Part shown: positions 52,448 to 60,923 of the stretch, piece by piece | Position numbering within the stretch: position 1 is the stretch's first letter | Layout of the letters: every line of letters begins with the position of its first letter | Assembly (NCBI RefSeq): GCF_014692505.1 | Contig: NZ_JACNYK010000001.1 | Location: 691,922 to 755,921 of the forward strand | DNA from: Sphingobacterium arenae | GTDB taxonomy: Bacteria > Bacteroidota > Bacteroidia > Sphingobacteriales > Sphingobacteriaceae | Reading direction: 5' to 3' | DNA length: 64,000 nucleotides | The notes under the pieces: generated by a model | Seen by the model: only the letters and a program-made list of their open reading frames with translations | What the model was told of the DNA's origin: nothing | The model's database searches: none | Position numbers and translations under genes: made by a program

Positions 52448-52681
52448 TTAAAGGGCTATCGACGCCAATTCCTCGGGTTTGAAACCGATGATGCGCTGTT
52501 GTACTTCTTCGTTGTCAAGTACAAGGACCGTTGGAACCGTTCTGATTTTAAACTTAGCAGCTAAATCAGGTTGGTCGAACGGGTTGATGGTTTCGTATGT
52601 GATCCCTCTGTTGTCTAAGAAGGCTGACACTTGTGCGCATGGCGCACAGTCATTTTTTTCGAATTTAATGATTCTTGCCAT
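52448..52681 (-). CDS. nrdH: NrdH-type glutaredoxin-like redoxin
   Basis: The 77-aa thioredoxin-fold protein has the active site CAPC (NDCAPCAQVSAF) and a cis-Pro loop in IRTVPTVLVLD. The size fits NrdH, which donates electrons to NrdE. It heads the nrdHIEF operon. The roughly 90-nt 5' leader contains two hairpins. Confidence 0.88.
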   Translation of the reverse strand: MARIIKFEKNDCAPCAQVSAFLDNRGITYETINPFDQPDLAAKFKIRTVPTVLVLDNEEVQQRIIGFKPEELASIAL

Positions 52682-52703
52682 GTTGTTGTAAGTTTAAATT
52701 TGC

Positions 52704-52766
52704 GGAGGTGGTGAACCATCTCCAAGAAGTTAAAACACGAGACTTGAGGCAGGTCTGCATCTCAAG
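52704..52766 (-). promoter_or_regulatory. Two-hairpin leader of the nrd operon
   Basis: On the minus strand, hairpin I is CTTGAG/CTCAAG with an inner GCA/TGC (52743-52766), and hairpin II is GGAGATGG/CCACCTCC (52704-52723, one G-T). Both lie before the nrdH ATG. They do not match a riboswitch class I recognise. No NrdR box is evident. Confidence 0.5.
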
Positions 52767-53133
52767 CATAACAAATATCCAATATTTTAATTCTGGACGG
52801 TAGTGATACTTTTCCACATGCATAACAAACAGATCGAATAAACCGCGTTCTACGACTGTTTTTAAGTGTAATCTGTTGATAGATAGATTGTGATGGGGAT
52901 GTTGATAACTTTAAAATTGCTTTTATAGACGAAAATTTATAGGAGGATTCCTGAAAAAATATATACCTCAAACAAGTAAAAAGCTGACGATATTTTGACT
53001 TGTTTTTCATCGGCTCTGTGTTTGAATCAATTGACTTTTTTTATGCTATAATAGCAGGTGGACAATTTGTGAATTTATATTTTTTGGAGGAGCTTATAGA
53101 TAGATCCGATAATTACTTTTTTAAAGAAAAATG

Positions 53134-53176
53134 CCGATATCGGGGAACGATACGGTGTGGATATTCCACACCGTAT
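53134..53176. promoter_or_regulatory. Palindromes upstream of the DUF6377 gene
   Basis: CCGATATCGG (53134-53143) is followed by a perfect 12-bp inverted repeat ATACGGTGTGGA/TCCACACCGTAT (53150-53161 with 53165-53176, 3-nt loop). No strong T-run follows, so it may be an operator rather than a terminator. Confidence 0.5.
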
Positions 53177-53255
53177 TTGGTTTGTCTATGCATTTCACTT
53201 ATATTGTACAGCCTTTCACGTAAAGTGGCCTTTAATTATTATTACATATTTAGAA

Positions 53256-54866
53256 GTGAAAAAGACATTACTAACCGTATTTTTTTTCTTATTTTCTGTA
53301 GCAAACATTTATAGTATGAGTGAGACTGACTCACTATTGGGTATCTTGGATAAGATGATTATTAATCGTAAGGAATACACTACAAAGAAAGAAGCGTATA
53401 TTGAAAGTATCAAAAAGAAACTCCATAACACCATTGCTTTAGAAGACCGGTTTCGTCTTCATGATGAAATTATATCGGAATACCAATCTTTTAAATGCGA
53501 TTCTGCCCTAGCTTATGTGGATCGTAACATTGCGGTCGCGCAAACTTTGGGAAATGAGGAATACCTCCAGAACAGTAAATTGAAACAGGCCTTCGTACTG
53601 TCCTTATCCGGTTTGTTTTCGCCGGCACGGGCGGTTCTGGAATCTATGGATTACCAAAAGCTGCCATCCTATCTCAAGGTATCGTATTGCTGGGGCTATA
53701 TCCGCTATAACGAAAACCTGATAAAGTACATGGATAACCGGACCTATGAAAAATTATACCTTTCGGAGAATAGACGTTATCGGGATTCGCTGATGAATTT
53801 GTTAGGCCAGGGTAGCGACATGTACCTGAAAGAGAAATCGTTTAAGTTGAAAGCAGAAGAAGCATATCAAGAGTCGGCAGAGATACAGTTGGAGCTGTTT
53901 GCAAAGGTAGCACCGCATACACATGGATACGCGATGTCTGCCATGGGCCTGGCCATGGTGTTTAAAGAACTGGGGAATGTAGCGCTCGAAGAAAAATACC
54001 TGCTCCTGGCAGCGATAACCGATGTGCAATTGGCCGTGAAGGAAAACGAATCTTTATTGGCTTTAGCCATTTTTCAATATGAGAAAGGAGATGTGGACCG
54101 GGCGTTTAACTACGTACAGGCGTCTTTGGAAGATGCCAATTTTTATAATTCACGTTTTAGGAATGCCGTTATTGCCAAGGTTCATCCTATTATAGAAGCA
54201 ACTTATTTGGCGAAAATTGAGCAACAAAAGAAAAATCTACGATTGTATGCACTAACCATCAGTGTTTTTGTTGTCGTTTTGATCGTTACGCTTTATTTTT
54301 TATATAAACAGATGAGAATGGTGTCTAAAGCCAGAAAAAATCTGAAAACGATCAATAATCAGCTTGTATCTGTCAATCAAAAACTGGATGAGGCTAATCT
54401 TATACGTGAGCGTTATATAGGATATTATATTAATCAGTGTGCTATCTATTTAGATAAACTGGAAGAATATAGGAAATATGTTCATCGAAAGATAAAGGCA
54501 GGGCAAATAGAAGATTTACAAAAATTAAGTTCGTCCAATCTTGTTTTTGAACGGGATACGGAAGCCTTATATTATGATTTTGATAAAACATTTTTTGAGG
54601 TTTATCCTAATTTTGTAGAGGAATTTAATAGTCTCCTGAAAGAGGGCGAGCGTTATGATCTAAAGAGACATCAGCTGAATACGGAACTTCGTATTTTTGC
54701 ACTTATACGTTTGGGGATAACAGACGTAAATCAAATTGCCACCTTTCTTCGTTATTCTATGCAAACTATTTATAACTATAAGAGTAAAGTAAAGGGGAAG
54801 GCACTTGTGGATAGTGATAGTTTTGAAGAAAAGGTTAAGAAAATAGGGGGTTTTACACAAGGATAA
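53256..54866 (+). CDS. DUF6377-family TPR regulator
   Basis: The 536-aa protein has a signal peptide (MKKTLLTVFFFLFSVANIYS) if read from the GTG at 53256. The first-listed ATG at 53157 gives an odd extension. Residues about 40-330 are TPR-like helices. A membrane helix (about 332-352) separates them from a cytoplasmic coiled coil and a C-terminal HTH-like end with LGITDVNQIATFLRYSMQTI. This is the layout of DUF6377 proteins, thought to be transcription regulators of nearby glycan loci. It lies just upstream of the glycan-degradation cluster and probably controls it. Confidence 0.85.
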   Translation: MKKTLLTVFFFLFSVANIYSMSETDSLLGILDKMIINRKEYTTKKEAYIESIKKKLHNTIALEDRFRLHDEIISEYQSFKCDSALAYVDRNIAVAQTLGNEEYLQNSKLKQAFVLSLSGLFSPARAVLESMDYQKLPSYLKVSYCWGYIRYNENLIKYMDNRTYEKLYLSENRRYRDSLMNLLGQGSDMYLKEKSFKLKAEEAYQESAEIQLELFAKVAPHTHGYAMSAMGLAMVFKELGNVALEEKYLLLAAITDVQLAVKENESLLALAIFQYEKGDVDRAFNYVQASLEDANFYNSRFRNAVIAKVHPIIEATYLAKIEQQKKNLRLYALTISVFVVVLIVTLYFLYKQMRMVSKARKNLKTINNQLVSVNQKLDEANLIRERYIGYYINQCAIYLDKLEEYRKYVHRKIKAGQIEDLQKLSSSNLVFERDTEALYYDFDKTFFEVYPNFVEEFNSLLKEGERYDLKRHQLNTELRIFALIRLGITDVNQIATFLRYSMQTIYNYKSKVKGKALVDSDSFEEKVKKIGGFTQG

Positions 54867-54955
54867 ATTCTATCCGATTTACCAAACGAACAATTTTCGT
54901 TTTGCTAAGTGGCTTGTTTGTAGCTATTTATATTTTTTTGCTTTTTAAACATTTA

Positions 54956-54993
54956 CCAATACGCCTACTTGTACATACAGGTAGGCGTATTGG
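54956..54993. terminator. Hairpin after the DUF6377 gene
   Basis: CCAATACGCCTAC pairs with GTAGGCGTATTGG (54956-54968 with 54981-54993), and the loop can extend the stem. T-richness after it is weak. It separates the regulator from the glycan cluster. The rest of 54867-55179 is AT-rich with no further feature seen. Confidence 0.65.
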
Positions 54994-55179
54994 TTTATAA
55001 ATTTGTGAGAAGTAAAACGAGGATGCGCTATCATGTCATTTGAATAGCACCAGCGGAGCGCTTAACCATTTAAAATTATAAACGCATATATATATAAATC
55101 TATTTTTTACACCATAGCATGACAAGTGCATAAAATATTTTTTTACGATATGTGGAATGATTAATCAATTTTAAATTAT

Positions 55180-57057
55180 ATGAAAAAACTACTAACTTTT
55201 ATGCTTTTTGTCCTCTTCTTTGGGTGTGAAAAACAACACGATCTTCCCCCTAGCCCGGGACGGATGATTAAAGATTTTAAGTTGGAAACCGGACAGTATG
55301 GTAATGCCATCATCTATCAGGACGGTGATACTTTTAAGATATTAATAAGACTCGTCCAGGGAACCGATCTGACGAAGGTCGTACCCATATTCACGTTATC
55401 GGACGGCGCTATTAGCCGTCCGGCCTCTGGCGAAGCCATCGATGTATCCAAGGGGAATAAAGTTATTTTTACCGTTACGGCCGCATCGGGGGAGGTCAGA
55501 CAATGGGAGGCCGAATTTAGAGCGTATGACTCCAGTATTTCCGATTATGATACGTATAGTATATCGGTGAACGACGGGTCGGCTGTTATGCAGGTACAGG
55601 GCGATCTGACTTTCAATGAAAAATATCTTGACAATGCCATAATCAACACCGCAACAGCGGAGGCAGCAGAAGACGAAAACCTCAAAAGATGGCAAGAGTG
55701 GGCTATCATCTATCATTCTTCGGAAGGAGATACCAAATATTATCAGCTGCGGAATCTACATAGCGGCATGTTCTTGAACGGTGTTTCTGATGGTGAACAG
55801 CTGAAGCAAAGCTGGGAATTGAAAAACGATACTGACCTGCAGTTGTGGAATATCGAGGAGTCGGTGGAGACCGGAAAATTTGAATTGGTAAACAAAGCTA
55901 ACGGCCTGTACTTGACGTTGAGCGGGGATGGAGCTGTTTTGGCAGGGGCTAAACAGCATAATGAGGCCCAGCGTTGGGCGATCACTAAATTGCCCAGGGA
56001 CAGTTACCGGGATGGCGATGTGACGAATTTCTTTAGCCGGACGACAGGCTCTGTGGCGTTTGATCAGGGCACGAGCATACCGCTTTCGGATGGGCGTGTG
56101 CTTTGGGTTACACAGGATGCCTGGCACCATGGGTCAATGGCCCCTAACGGAAATCTGTATGGAAACCACTTTATCTCTTATACCAATTCCATCATTATAC
56201 AACCCTCCATTGACGATTGGGATCCAAACGCACCGATGATGACCAGACAAGGAGCGCACCACAATATTGGTAATATATGCCCCATTCCATCGGGTGCGAG
56301 CCGGAATTGGGTTGGTCCCGGTGTCGAGCTGGGTGAATATGTATATATCCACGGTGGAGAAGGATATGGTCTTGATGACACAGATCAGGCGGTGTACAGA
56401 CTGAAAAAAGAGTCCGGAAATGAATGGAATCAAGTCGAAAGACTGGCGATCGCGAACATGACCGGTCAACTTGATATCCGGTATAAGGATGGTATGGTCA
56501 AATCCGATGACGGTTATGTCTATGTGTACGGAGAACGCACGGCACCGGAAACATTTGGATTTAATACCCTGTTGTACGTAGCGCGGTTTTCGCACGATGA
56601 GCCGACTGAATGGTCTTTTTGGGACGGATCAACATGGGGGCATACGCCTTTAGTTACCTCTTCCTCGGTAATTGCAGAAGGCAACGGAACCAATAACTTT
56701 GGTTATTTAAATGGTAAATTTCTTCACTTAACCATGGATCAAGGTTTTTATTGCGGCATTCCTTCCATCAATATGTACATCGCTACGTCCAGCAGCCCGA
56801 CCGGACCGTTCACTTCAAGAAAGCTGGTGTACCACTTTACCGAATTTTATAAGGGGTATAATGCGCGTATATACACACCAATTATCCATACGATAGCACA
56901 AAATGACAGGGATGAACTTCTGTTGACATACAGTATTAACTATGGCGCTTGTGAAGAAAACAGTGAAAATGTGGTCAAGGAAGATGACGGCAATTTTGAT
57001 CCCTACTATTACCGGGTAAAAGGTGTACGTATTCCGTACGAGATGATCGGCTTTTAG
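55180..57057 (+). CDS. Surface lipoprotein with ricin-like and beta-propeller domains
   Basis: The 625-aa lipoprotein has a short signal ending at LFFGC. N-terminal residues about 25-115 look like a DUF5018-type Ig-like domain. About 180-285 resemble a ricin-type carbohydrate-binding repeat (NLHSGMFLNG, NKANGLYLTL, AQRWAIT). About 300-625 form a propeller-like region (VWVTQ/VLWVTQDAWHHG, YVYIHGGEGYG, YVYGERTAPE) akin to DUF4185/DUF5005 or GH43-type proteins. It probably binds or cleaves the glycan handled by the following enzymes. No catalytic residues can be fixed. Confidence 0.75.
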   Translation: MKKLLTFMLFVLFFGCEKQHDLPPSPGRMIKDFKLETGQYGNAIIYQDGDTFKILIRLVQGTDLTKVVPIFTLSDGAISRPASGEAIDVSKGNKVIFTVTAASGEVRQWEAEFRAYDSSISDYDTYSISVNDGSAVMQVQGDLTFNEKYLDNAIINTATAEAAEDENLKRWQEWAIIYHSSEGDTKYYQLRNLHSGMFLNGVSDGEQLKQSWELKNDTDLQLWNIEESVETGKFELVNKANGLYLTLSGDGAVLAGAKQHNEAQRWAITKLPRDSYRDGDVTNFFSRTTGSVAFDQGTSIPLSDGRVLWVTQDAWHHGSMAPNGNLYGNHFISYTNSIIIQPSIDDWDPNAPMMTRQGAHHNIGNICPIPSGASRNWVGPGVELGEYVYIHGGEGYGLDDTDQAVYRLKKESGNEWNQVERLAIANMTGQLDIRYKDGMVKSDDGYVYVYGERTAPETFGFNTLLYVARFSHDEPTEWSFWDGSTWGHTPLVTSSSVIAEGNGTNNFGYLNGKFLHLTMDQGFYCGIPSINMYIATSSSPTGPFTSRKLVYHFTEFYKGYNARIYTPIIHTIAQNDRDELLLTYSINYGACEENSENVVKEDDGNFDPYYYRVKGVRIPYEMIGF

Positions 57058-57094
57058 AATATTAAAAAAATTATAAATAAAAGATCAACAAGAT

Positions 57095-59461
57095 ATGATA
57101 AAGTATCTGTCTATCCTTTGCCTATTGTCCGGCTTTCTTTTCTTGTCAAAAGCTGCTTTTTCGCATGGCTATATGCAGAACAGCAGGCTTTGGAACGCAA
57201 AATGGATTTCAGAGAAGAGCGATGAGGGGCTGACATACGGTGTGTACCATTTTCGGAAAAGTATCGAACTCGCTGGAAAACCAGAAAGTTTCGTTATACA
57301 TGTTTCGGCAGATAATCGCTATAAGTTATATGTCAACGGTCAAGTTGTATCGATGGGTCCCGCGCGTGGTGACCTTCATTTTTGGAACTATGAAACGGTA
57401 GACATCGCCCCTTATTTGGTTTCTGGACAAAATGTGGTGTCAGCGTTGGTGTGGAACGAGGCTGAATACAGGCCGGAAGCACAGATTAGTTTGCGGACAG
57501 CGTTTATTGTGCAGGGACATTCAGCATCCGAGGAAATATTGAATACGAACGGAAGCTGGAAATGTGTGAAGAGCCACGGACACCACCCTATTCCTGGATT
57601 TTTCTTTGCGGCGAGTAAAGGAGAGCTGGTCGATATGAACCAGACTATCAAAGATGATTGGCATGCCGTGCATTATGATGATCATAGCTGGTCATCCGCT
57701 CGGGAACTTTCTGACGGAAAAACCAAGGGAACGTCTGACGGCTGGACCTGGCAACTTGTGCCTTCTCCTTTGCCACAAATGGAACTGAGCTACGAACGTC
57801 TTGTCAAACTGCGGGCGGTCAGCGGCATGGAAGCACCGGTTTCCTTTCCGGCAAAGAAAGAAAACCTCACTATTCCGGCCAACCGTACCGTTACCTTGTT
57901 ACTCGACCAGACCTATATGACCAACGCTTATGTTACACTTCTTTTTAGCAAAGGTAAGGGGGCGGGTATTTCTTTGGGATACGCCGAAACATTGTATGAC
58001 CGGCACGAAGGTGACGAGCTCCGGAAAAGCAACCGTAATGAAGTAGAAAACAAAATATTTGTCGGCAGAATAGACAGCCTATTGGCCGATGGGACGGAGA
58101 ACCAAACGTTTACTACGCTAAACTATCGTACTTACCGTTATCTGCGATTGATTGTCAGCACAAGCAACGAGCCGCTAATCATCAAAGACTTGTACGGCAC
58201 TTTTACAGGGTACCCTTTTAAACAAAATTATGTACTTAACACGGGCAATAGCGAAATAGACCAAATATTGGATATCGGTTGGCGGACTGCCCGGCTAAAC
58301 GCCTGGGAAACCTATATGGATTGTCCGTATTACGAACAGTTGCAGTATATTGGTGATACGCGTATACAGGCTATGATTTCATACTACAACAGTGGCGATG
58401 ACAGGCTTGCCCGTTATGCGCTTGACCTGATGGATCGCTCACGCTTGACGGAAGGAGTCACCATGAGCCGCTATCCTACGCGCGGAACGCAGATTATATC
58501 TACGTTCTCTCTTTGGTATATCGGTATGTTGCATGACTATTGGATGTACCGCCCCGACAGCGATTTCATCAAGGAAAAACTGACCGGGCAACGGGCTATA
58601 CTCGAATTTTTTGAAAAACTACAGCAACCGGATGGCTCTATCAAAGATTTGCCTTACTGGCGGTTTGTGGATTGGGTGGGCGATATGGGGTGGGGGCCTA
58701 TGGGGCCGGACGGAAGCGCAGCCATCTATGATCTGCAGCTGCTGCTGGCATACCAATGGGCCTCAGAAATGGAGGCCGCGTTTGGACTAACCCACTTTGC
58801 CACCTATTACGAAGAAAAAGCCGCCCAATTAAAAGCCACCATAAAAAATAAATATTGGGATGGCGAAAAGAAACTATTTGCCGACACCAAGGAAAAGAAA
58901 GGTTTCTCGCAACATGCCAATTCGCTGGCTATCCTAGCAGGATTGATCGGCGAACAAGATCTGGCTACGGTGGGTAACAGCTTGCTCCAAAACACCGAAT
59001 TAACGCCTTGCACCATATACTTCAAGTATTATCTCCATCAGGCATTGGCAAAAGCGGGATTGGGCGATGATTATATGAACTGGCTGGGTATCTGGCGCGA
59101 AAATATACAAATGGGATTAAGCACCTGGGCAGAAGACTCCCGCTTGCAAACTGTTCGGTCGGAATGCCATGCCTGGGGAGCCAGTCCGAATATTGAGTTT
59201 TTCAGAATCGTATTAGGAATCGATACGGATGCTCCGGGGTTTGCCCGCGTAAAAATTGAACCGCGTTTGGGTATAATGACCGATGTGCGTGGTGAAATGC
59301 CCCATCCGAACGGAAAAATTTCAGTCCATTATAAACAACAAAAGAATAAATGGAAAATCAGTGTAAACCTTCCAGAAAAAACGACCGGAAAATTCATTTG
59401 GAAAGGTCAGATTTACGCACTGGAAGCCGGTTCAAATATATTGTCACTAGGCGTAAAGTGA
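57095..59461 (+). CDS. Alpha-L-rhamnosidase (GH78-type)
   Basis: The 788-aa protein has a signal peptide (about 1-23). N-terminal beta domains (about 30-150, WISEKSDEGLTYGVYHFRKS and YKLYVNGQVVSMGPARGD) precede an (alpha/alpha)6 barrel with MDCPYYEQLQYIGDTRIQA. WVGDMGWGPMGPDG follows, and the C-terminal SECHAWGASPNIEFF is typical of GH78. It removes terminal L-rhamnose, probably in the periplasm. The gene is 37 bp after the ricin-like lipoprotein and belongs to a glycan-degradation operon. Confidence 0.9.
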   Translation: MIKYLSILCLLSGFLFLSKAAFSHGYMQNSRLWNAKWISEKSDEGLTYGVYHFRKSIELAGKPESFVIHVSADNRYKLYVNGQVVSMGPARGDLHFWNYETVDIAPYLVSGQNVVSALVWNEAEYRPEAQISLRTAFIVQGHSASEEILNTNGSWKCVKSHGHHPIPGFFFAASKGELVDMNQTIKDDWHAVHYDDHSWSSARELSDGKTKGTSDGWTWQLVPSPLPQMELSYERLVKLRAVSGMEAPVSFPAKKENLTIPANRTVTLLLDQTYMTNAYVTLLFSKGKGAGISLGYAETLYDRHEGDELRKSNRNEVENKIFVGRIDSLLADGTENQTFTTLNYRTYRYLRLIVSTSNEPLIIKDLYGTFTGYPFKQNYVLNTGNSEIDQILDIGWRTARLNAWETYMDCPYYEQLQYIGDTRIQAMISYYNSGDDRLARYALDLMDRSRLTEGVTMSRYPTRGTQIISTFSLWYIGMLHDYWMYRPDSDFIKEKLTGQRAILEFFEKLQQPDGSIKDLPYWRFVDWVGDMGWGPMGPDGSAAIYDLQLLLAYQWASEMEAAFGLTHFATYYEEKAAQLKATIKNKYWDGEKKLFADTKEKKGFSQHANSLAILAGLIGEQDLATVGNSLLQNTELTPCTIYFKYYLHQALAKAGLGDDYMNWLGIWRENIQMGLSTWAEDSRLQTVRSECHAWGASPNIEFFRIVLGIDTDAPGFARVKIEPRLGIMTDVRGEMPHPNGKISVHYKQQKNKWKISVNLPEKTTGKFIWKGQIYALEAGSNILSLGVK

Positions 59462-59524
59462 AATTAGAAAAGCGATATTAATTGTATACGTGTTGATTAT
59501 AAAACCCAAAAATAAGTATTATCC

Positions 59525-60907
59525 ATGAGGAGATTTTTTATAGGAATTTTAGTGCTTGCTCTCGGAGCGAATCCGTTGTTGGCGCAACAAATAGCACCAT
59601 TTAAGGAAAATGATCGTGTCGTTTTCTTAGGGAATAGTATCACGGACGGTGGGCATTACCACGCGTATGTATGGCTCTATTACATGACGCGTTTCCCGAC
59701 GATGAACCTAACGATTCTCAATGCCGGTATTGGCGGAGACCGCGTAGGGGATATGCTCAAACGCCTAGACGGAGATGTGTTCAGCAAACAGCCAACCGTG
59801 CTGTTGACCACCTTTGGTATGAATGATTCCGGATACTTTGAATACAACGGATCAGAGCCGGAGAAATTTGCTGACGAGAAAGTGGAGGAGTCCCACAACG
59901 GCTATAAACAGATGGAGGAAAGGTATAAAGGACTCGTGGGCACCAGGATCGTATTATTGGGAAGTTCACCTTATGATGAAGATGTAGTTATTCCGGATAA
60001 CACACCATTGAAAAATAAAAATAAAGCGATGCAGCGTATCGTCGATTTTCAAAGAGCATCGGCAACAGCCAATAAATGGGAGTTTCTTGACTTTAATGAA
60101 CCGATGACAGCCATTAGTAAGCGTGTTCAGCAAGAAGACCCCTCCTTTACCTTATCTGGAAATGATCGTGTACATCCAGACCTGGATGGCCACATGGTGA
60201 TGGCATACCTTTTATTAAAAGCACAGGGGTTTAGTGGGCAGAAGGTAGCCAAAATGGAAATAAATGCGCCTAGCCAAAAGGTAATAACTGCTTTGAACTG
60301 TAACCTGTCCGATATCGTGAAAACAGGTACGGGTTGGAGTTTTGATTATCACGCAAACGCCCTTCCTTATCCGTTGGATACCGTGACAAGAGGATGGGGG
60401 AGTAAGAAGAGCGCCTTCGATGCACTTGCGGTGGTGCCTTTTATGGAAGAAATGAACCAAGAACTTTTGATCGTAAAAGGTTTGAAAGGAAATTATAAAC
60501 TTCTTATTGATGGAGAAGAGATCGGCAAATGGTCGGCTGCGGAATTCGCAAAAGGTATAAATCTTGCCGCTTTGGATAACACACCTCAATATCAGCAGGC
60601 ACTCCGTATTATGCATCTTAATGAAGAAAGATGGGAAATAGAACGCCGTTTCAGGGATTATGCCTGGGTGCAGTATAATTTTTTCCAACCGAAAGGATTG
60701 TTGGATGCCAATAACCGGCGGGCCATCGAGGTGTTCGACCAGTTCAAAGAAAAGGATGGGTGGCTACGGGCCAAAAGAGATCTTTACAGCAAGGCGATGT
60801 TTCCCGAAGTGAGACAGGCCTGGCAGCATGAAATGGACGTGTTGTTGCAGACGATCAAACAGGTTAGCGTACCAAAAACAAGAAAAATCAGCCTTGTTCG
60901 TAACTAA
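59525..60907 (+). CDS. SGNH hydrolase/carbohydrate esterase
   Basis: The 460-aa secreted protein has a signal peptide ending at LLAQQ. SGNH blocks are VVFLGNSITDGGHY (nucleophile Ser), NAGIGGDRVGDM (Gly block), LTTFGMNDSGY (Asn block), and NDRVHPDLDGHMVMAY (Asp-His). It resembles carbohydrate esterases that remove acetyl groups from glycans. The C-terminal half (about 240-460) is of unknown type. It is surrounded by GH genes, and the next start is 16 bp away. Confidence 0.88.
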   Translation: MRRFFIGILVLALGANPLLAQQIAPFKENDRVVFLGNSITDGGHYHAYVWLYYMTRFPTMNLTILNAGIGGDRVGDMLKRLDGDVFSKQPTVLLTTFGMNDSGYFEYNGSEPEKFADEKVEESHNGYKQMEERYKGLVGTRIVLLGSSPYDEDVVIPDNTPLKNKNKAMQRIVDFQRASATANKWEFLDFNEPMTAISKRVQQEDPSFTLSGNDRVHPDLDGHMVMAYLLLKAQGFSGQKVAKMEINAPSQKVITALNCNLSDIVKTGTGWSFDYHANALPYPLDTVTRGWGSKKSAFDALAVVPFMEEMNQELLIVKGLKGNYKLLIDGEEIGKWSAAEFAKGINLAALDNTPQYQQALRIMHLNEERWEIERRFRDYAWVQYNFFQPKGLLDANNRRAIEVFDQFKEKDGWLRAKRDLYSKAMFPEVRQAWQHEMDVLLQTIKQVSVPKTRKISLVRN

Positions 60908-60923
60908 TGCCATAATCCGACAT

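Noticed and set aside
52762..53010. 82-aa minus-strand frame upstream of nrdH
   Set aside because: Composition is unlike real proteins and it overlaps the nrd leader hairpin. It is treated as a chance frame.
53000..53314. 104-aa plus-strand frame before the DUF6377 gene
   Set aside because: It overlaps the palindromes and the signal-peptide start of the DUF6377 protein in another frame. No family resemblance.
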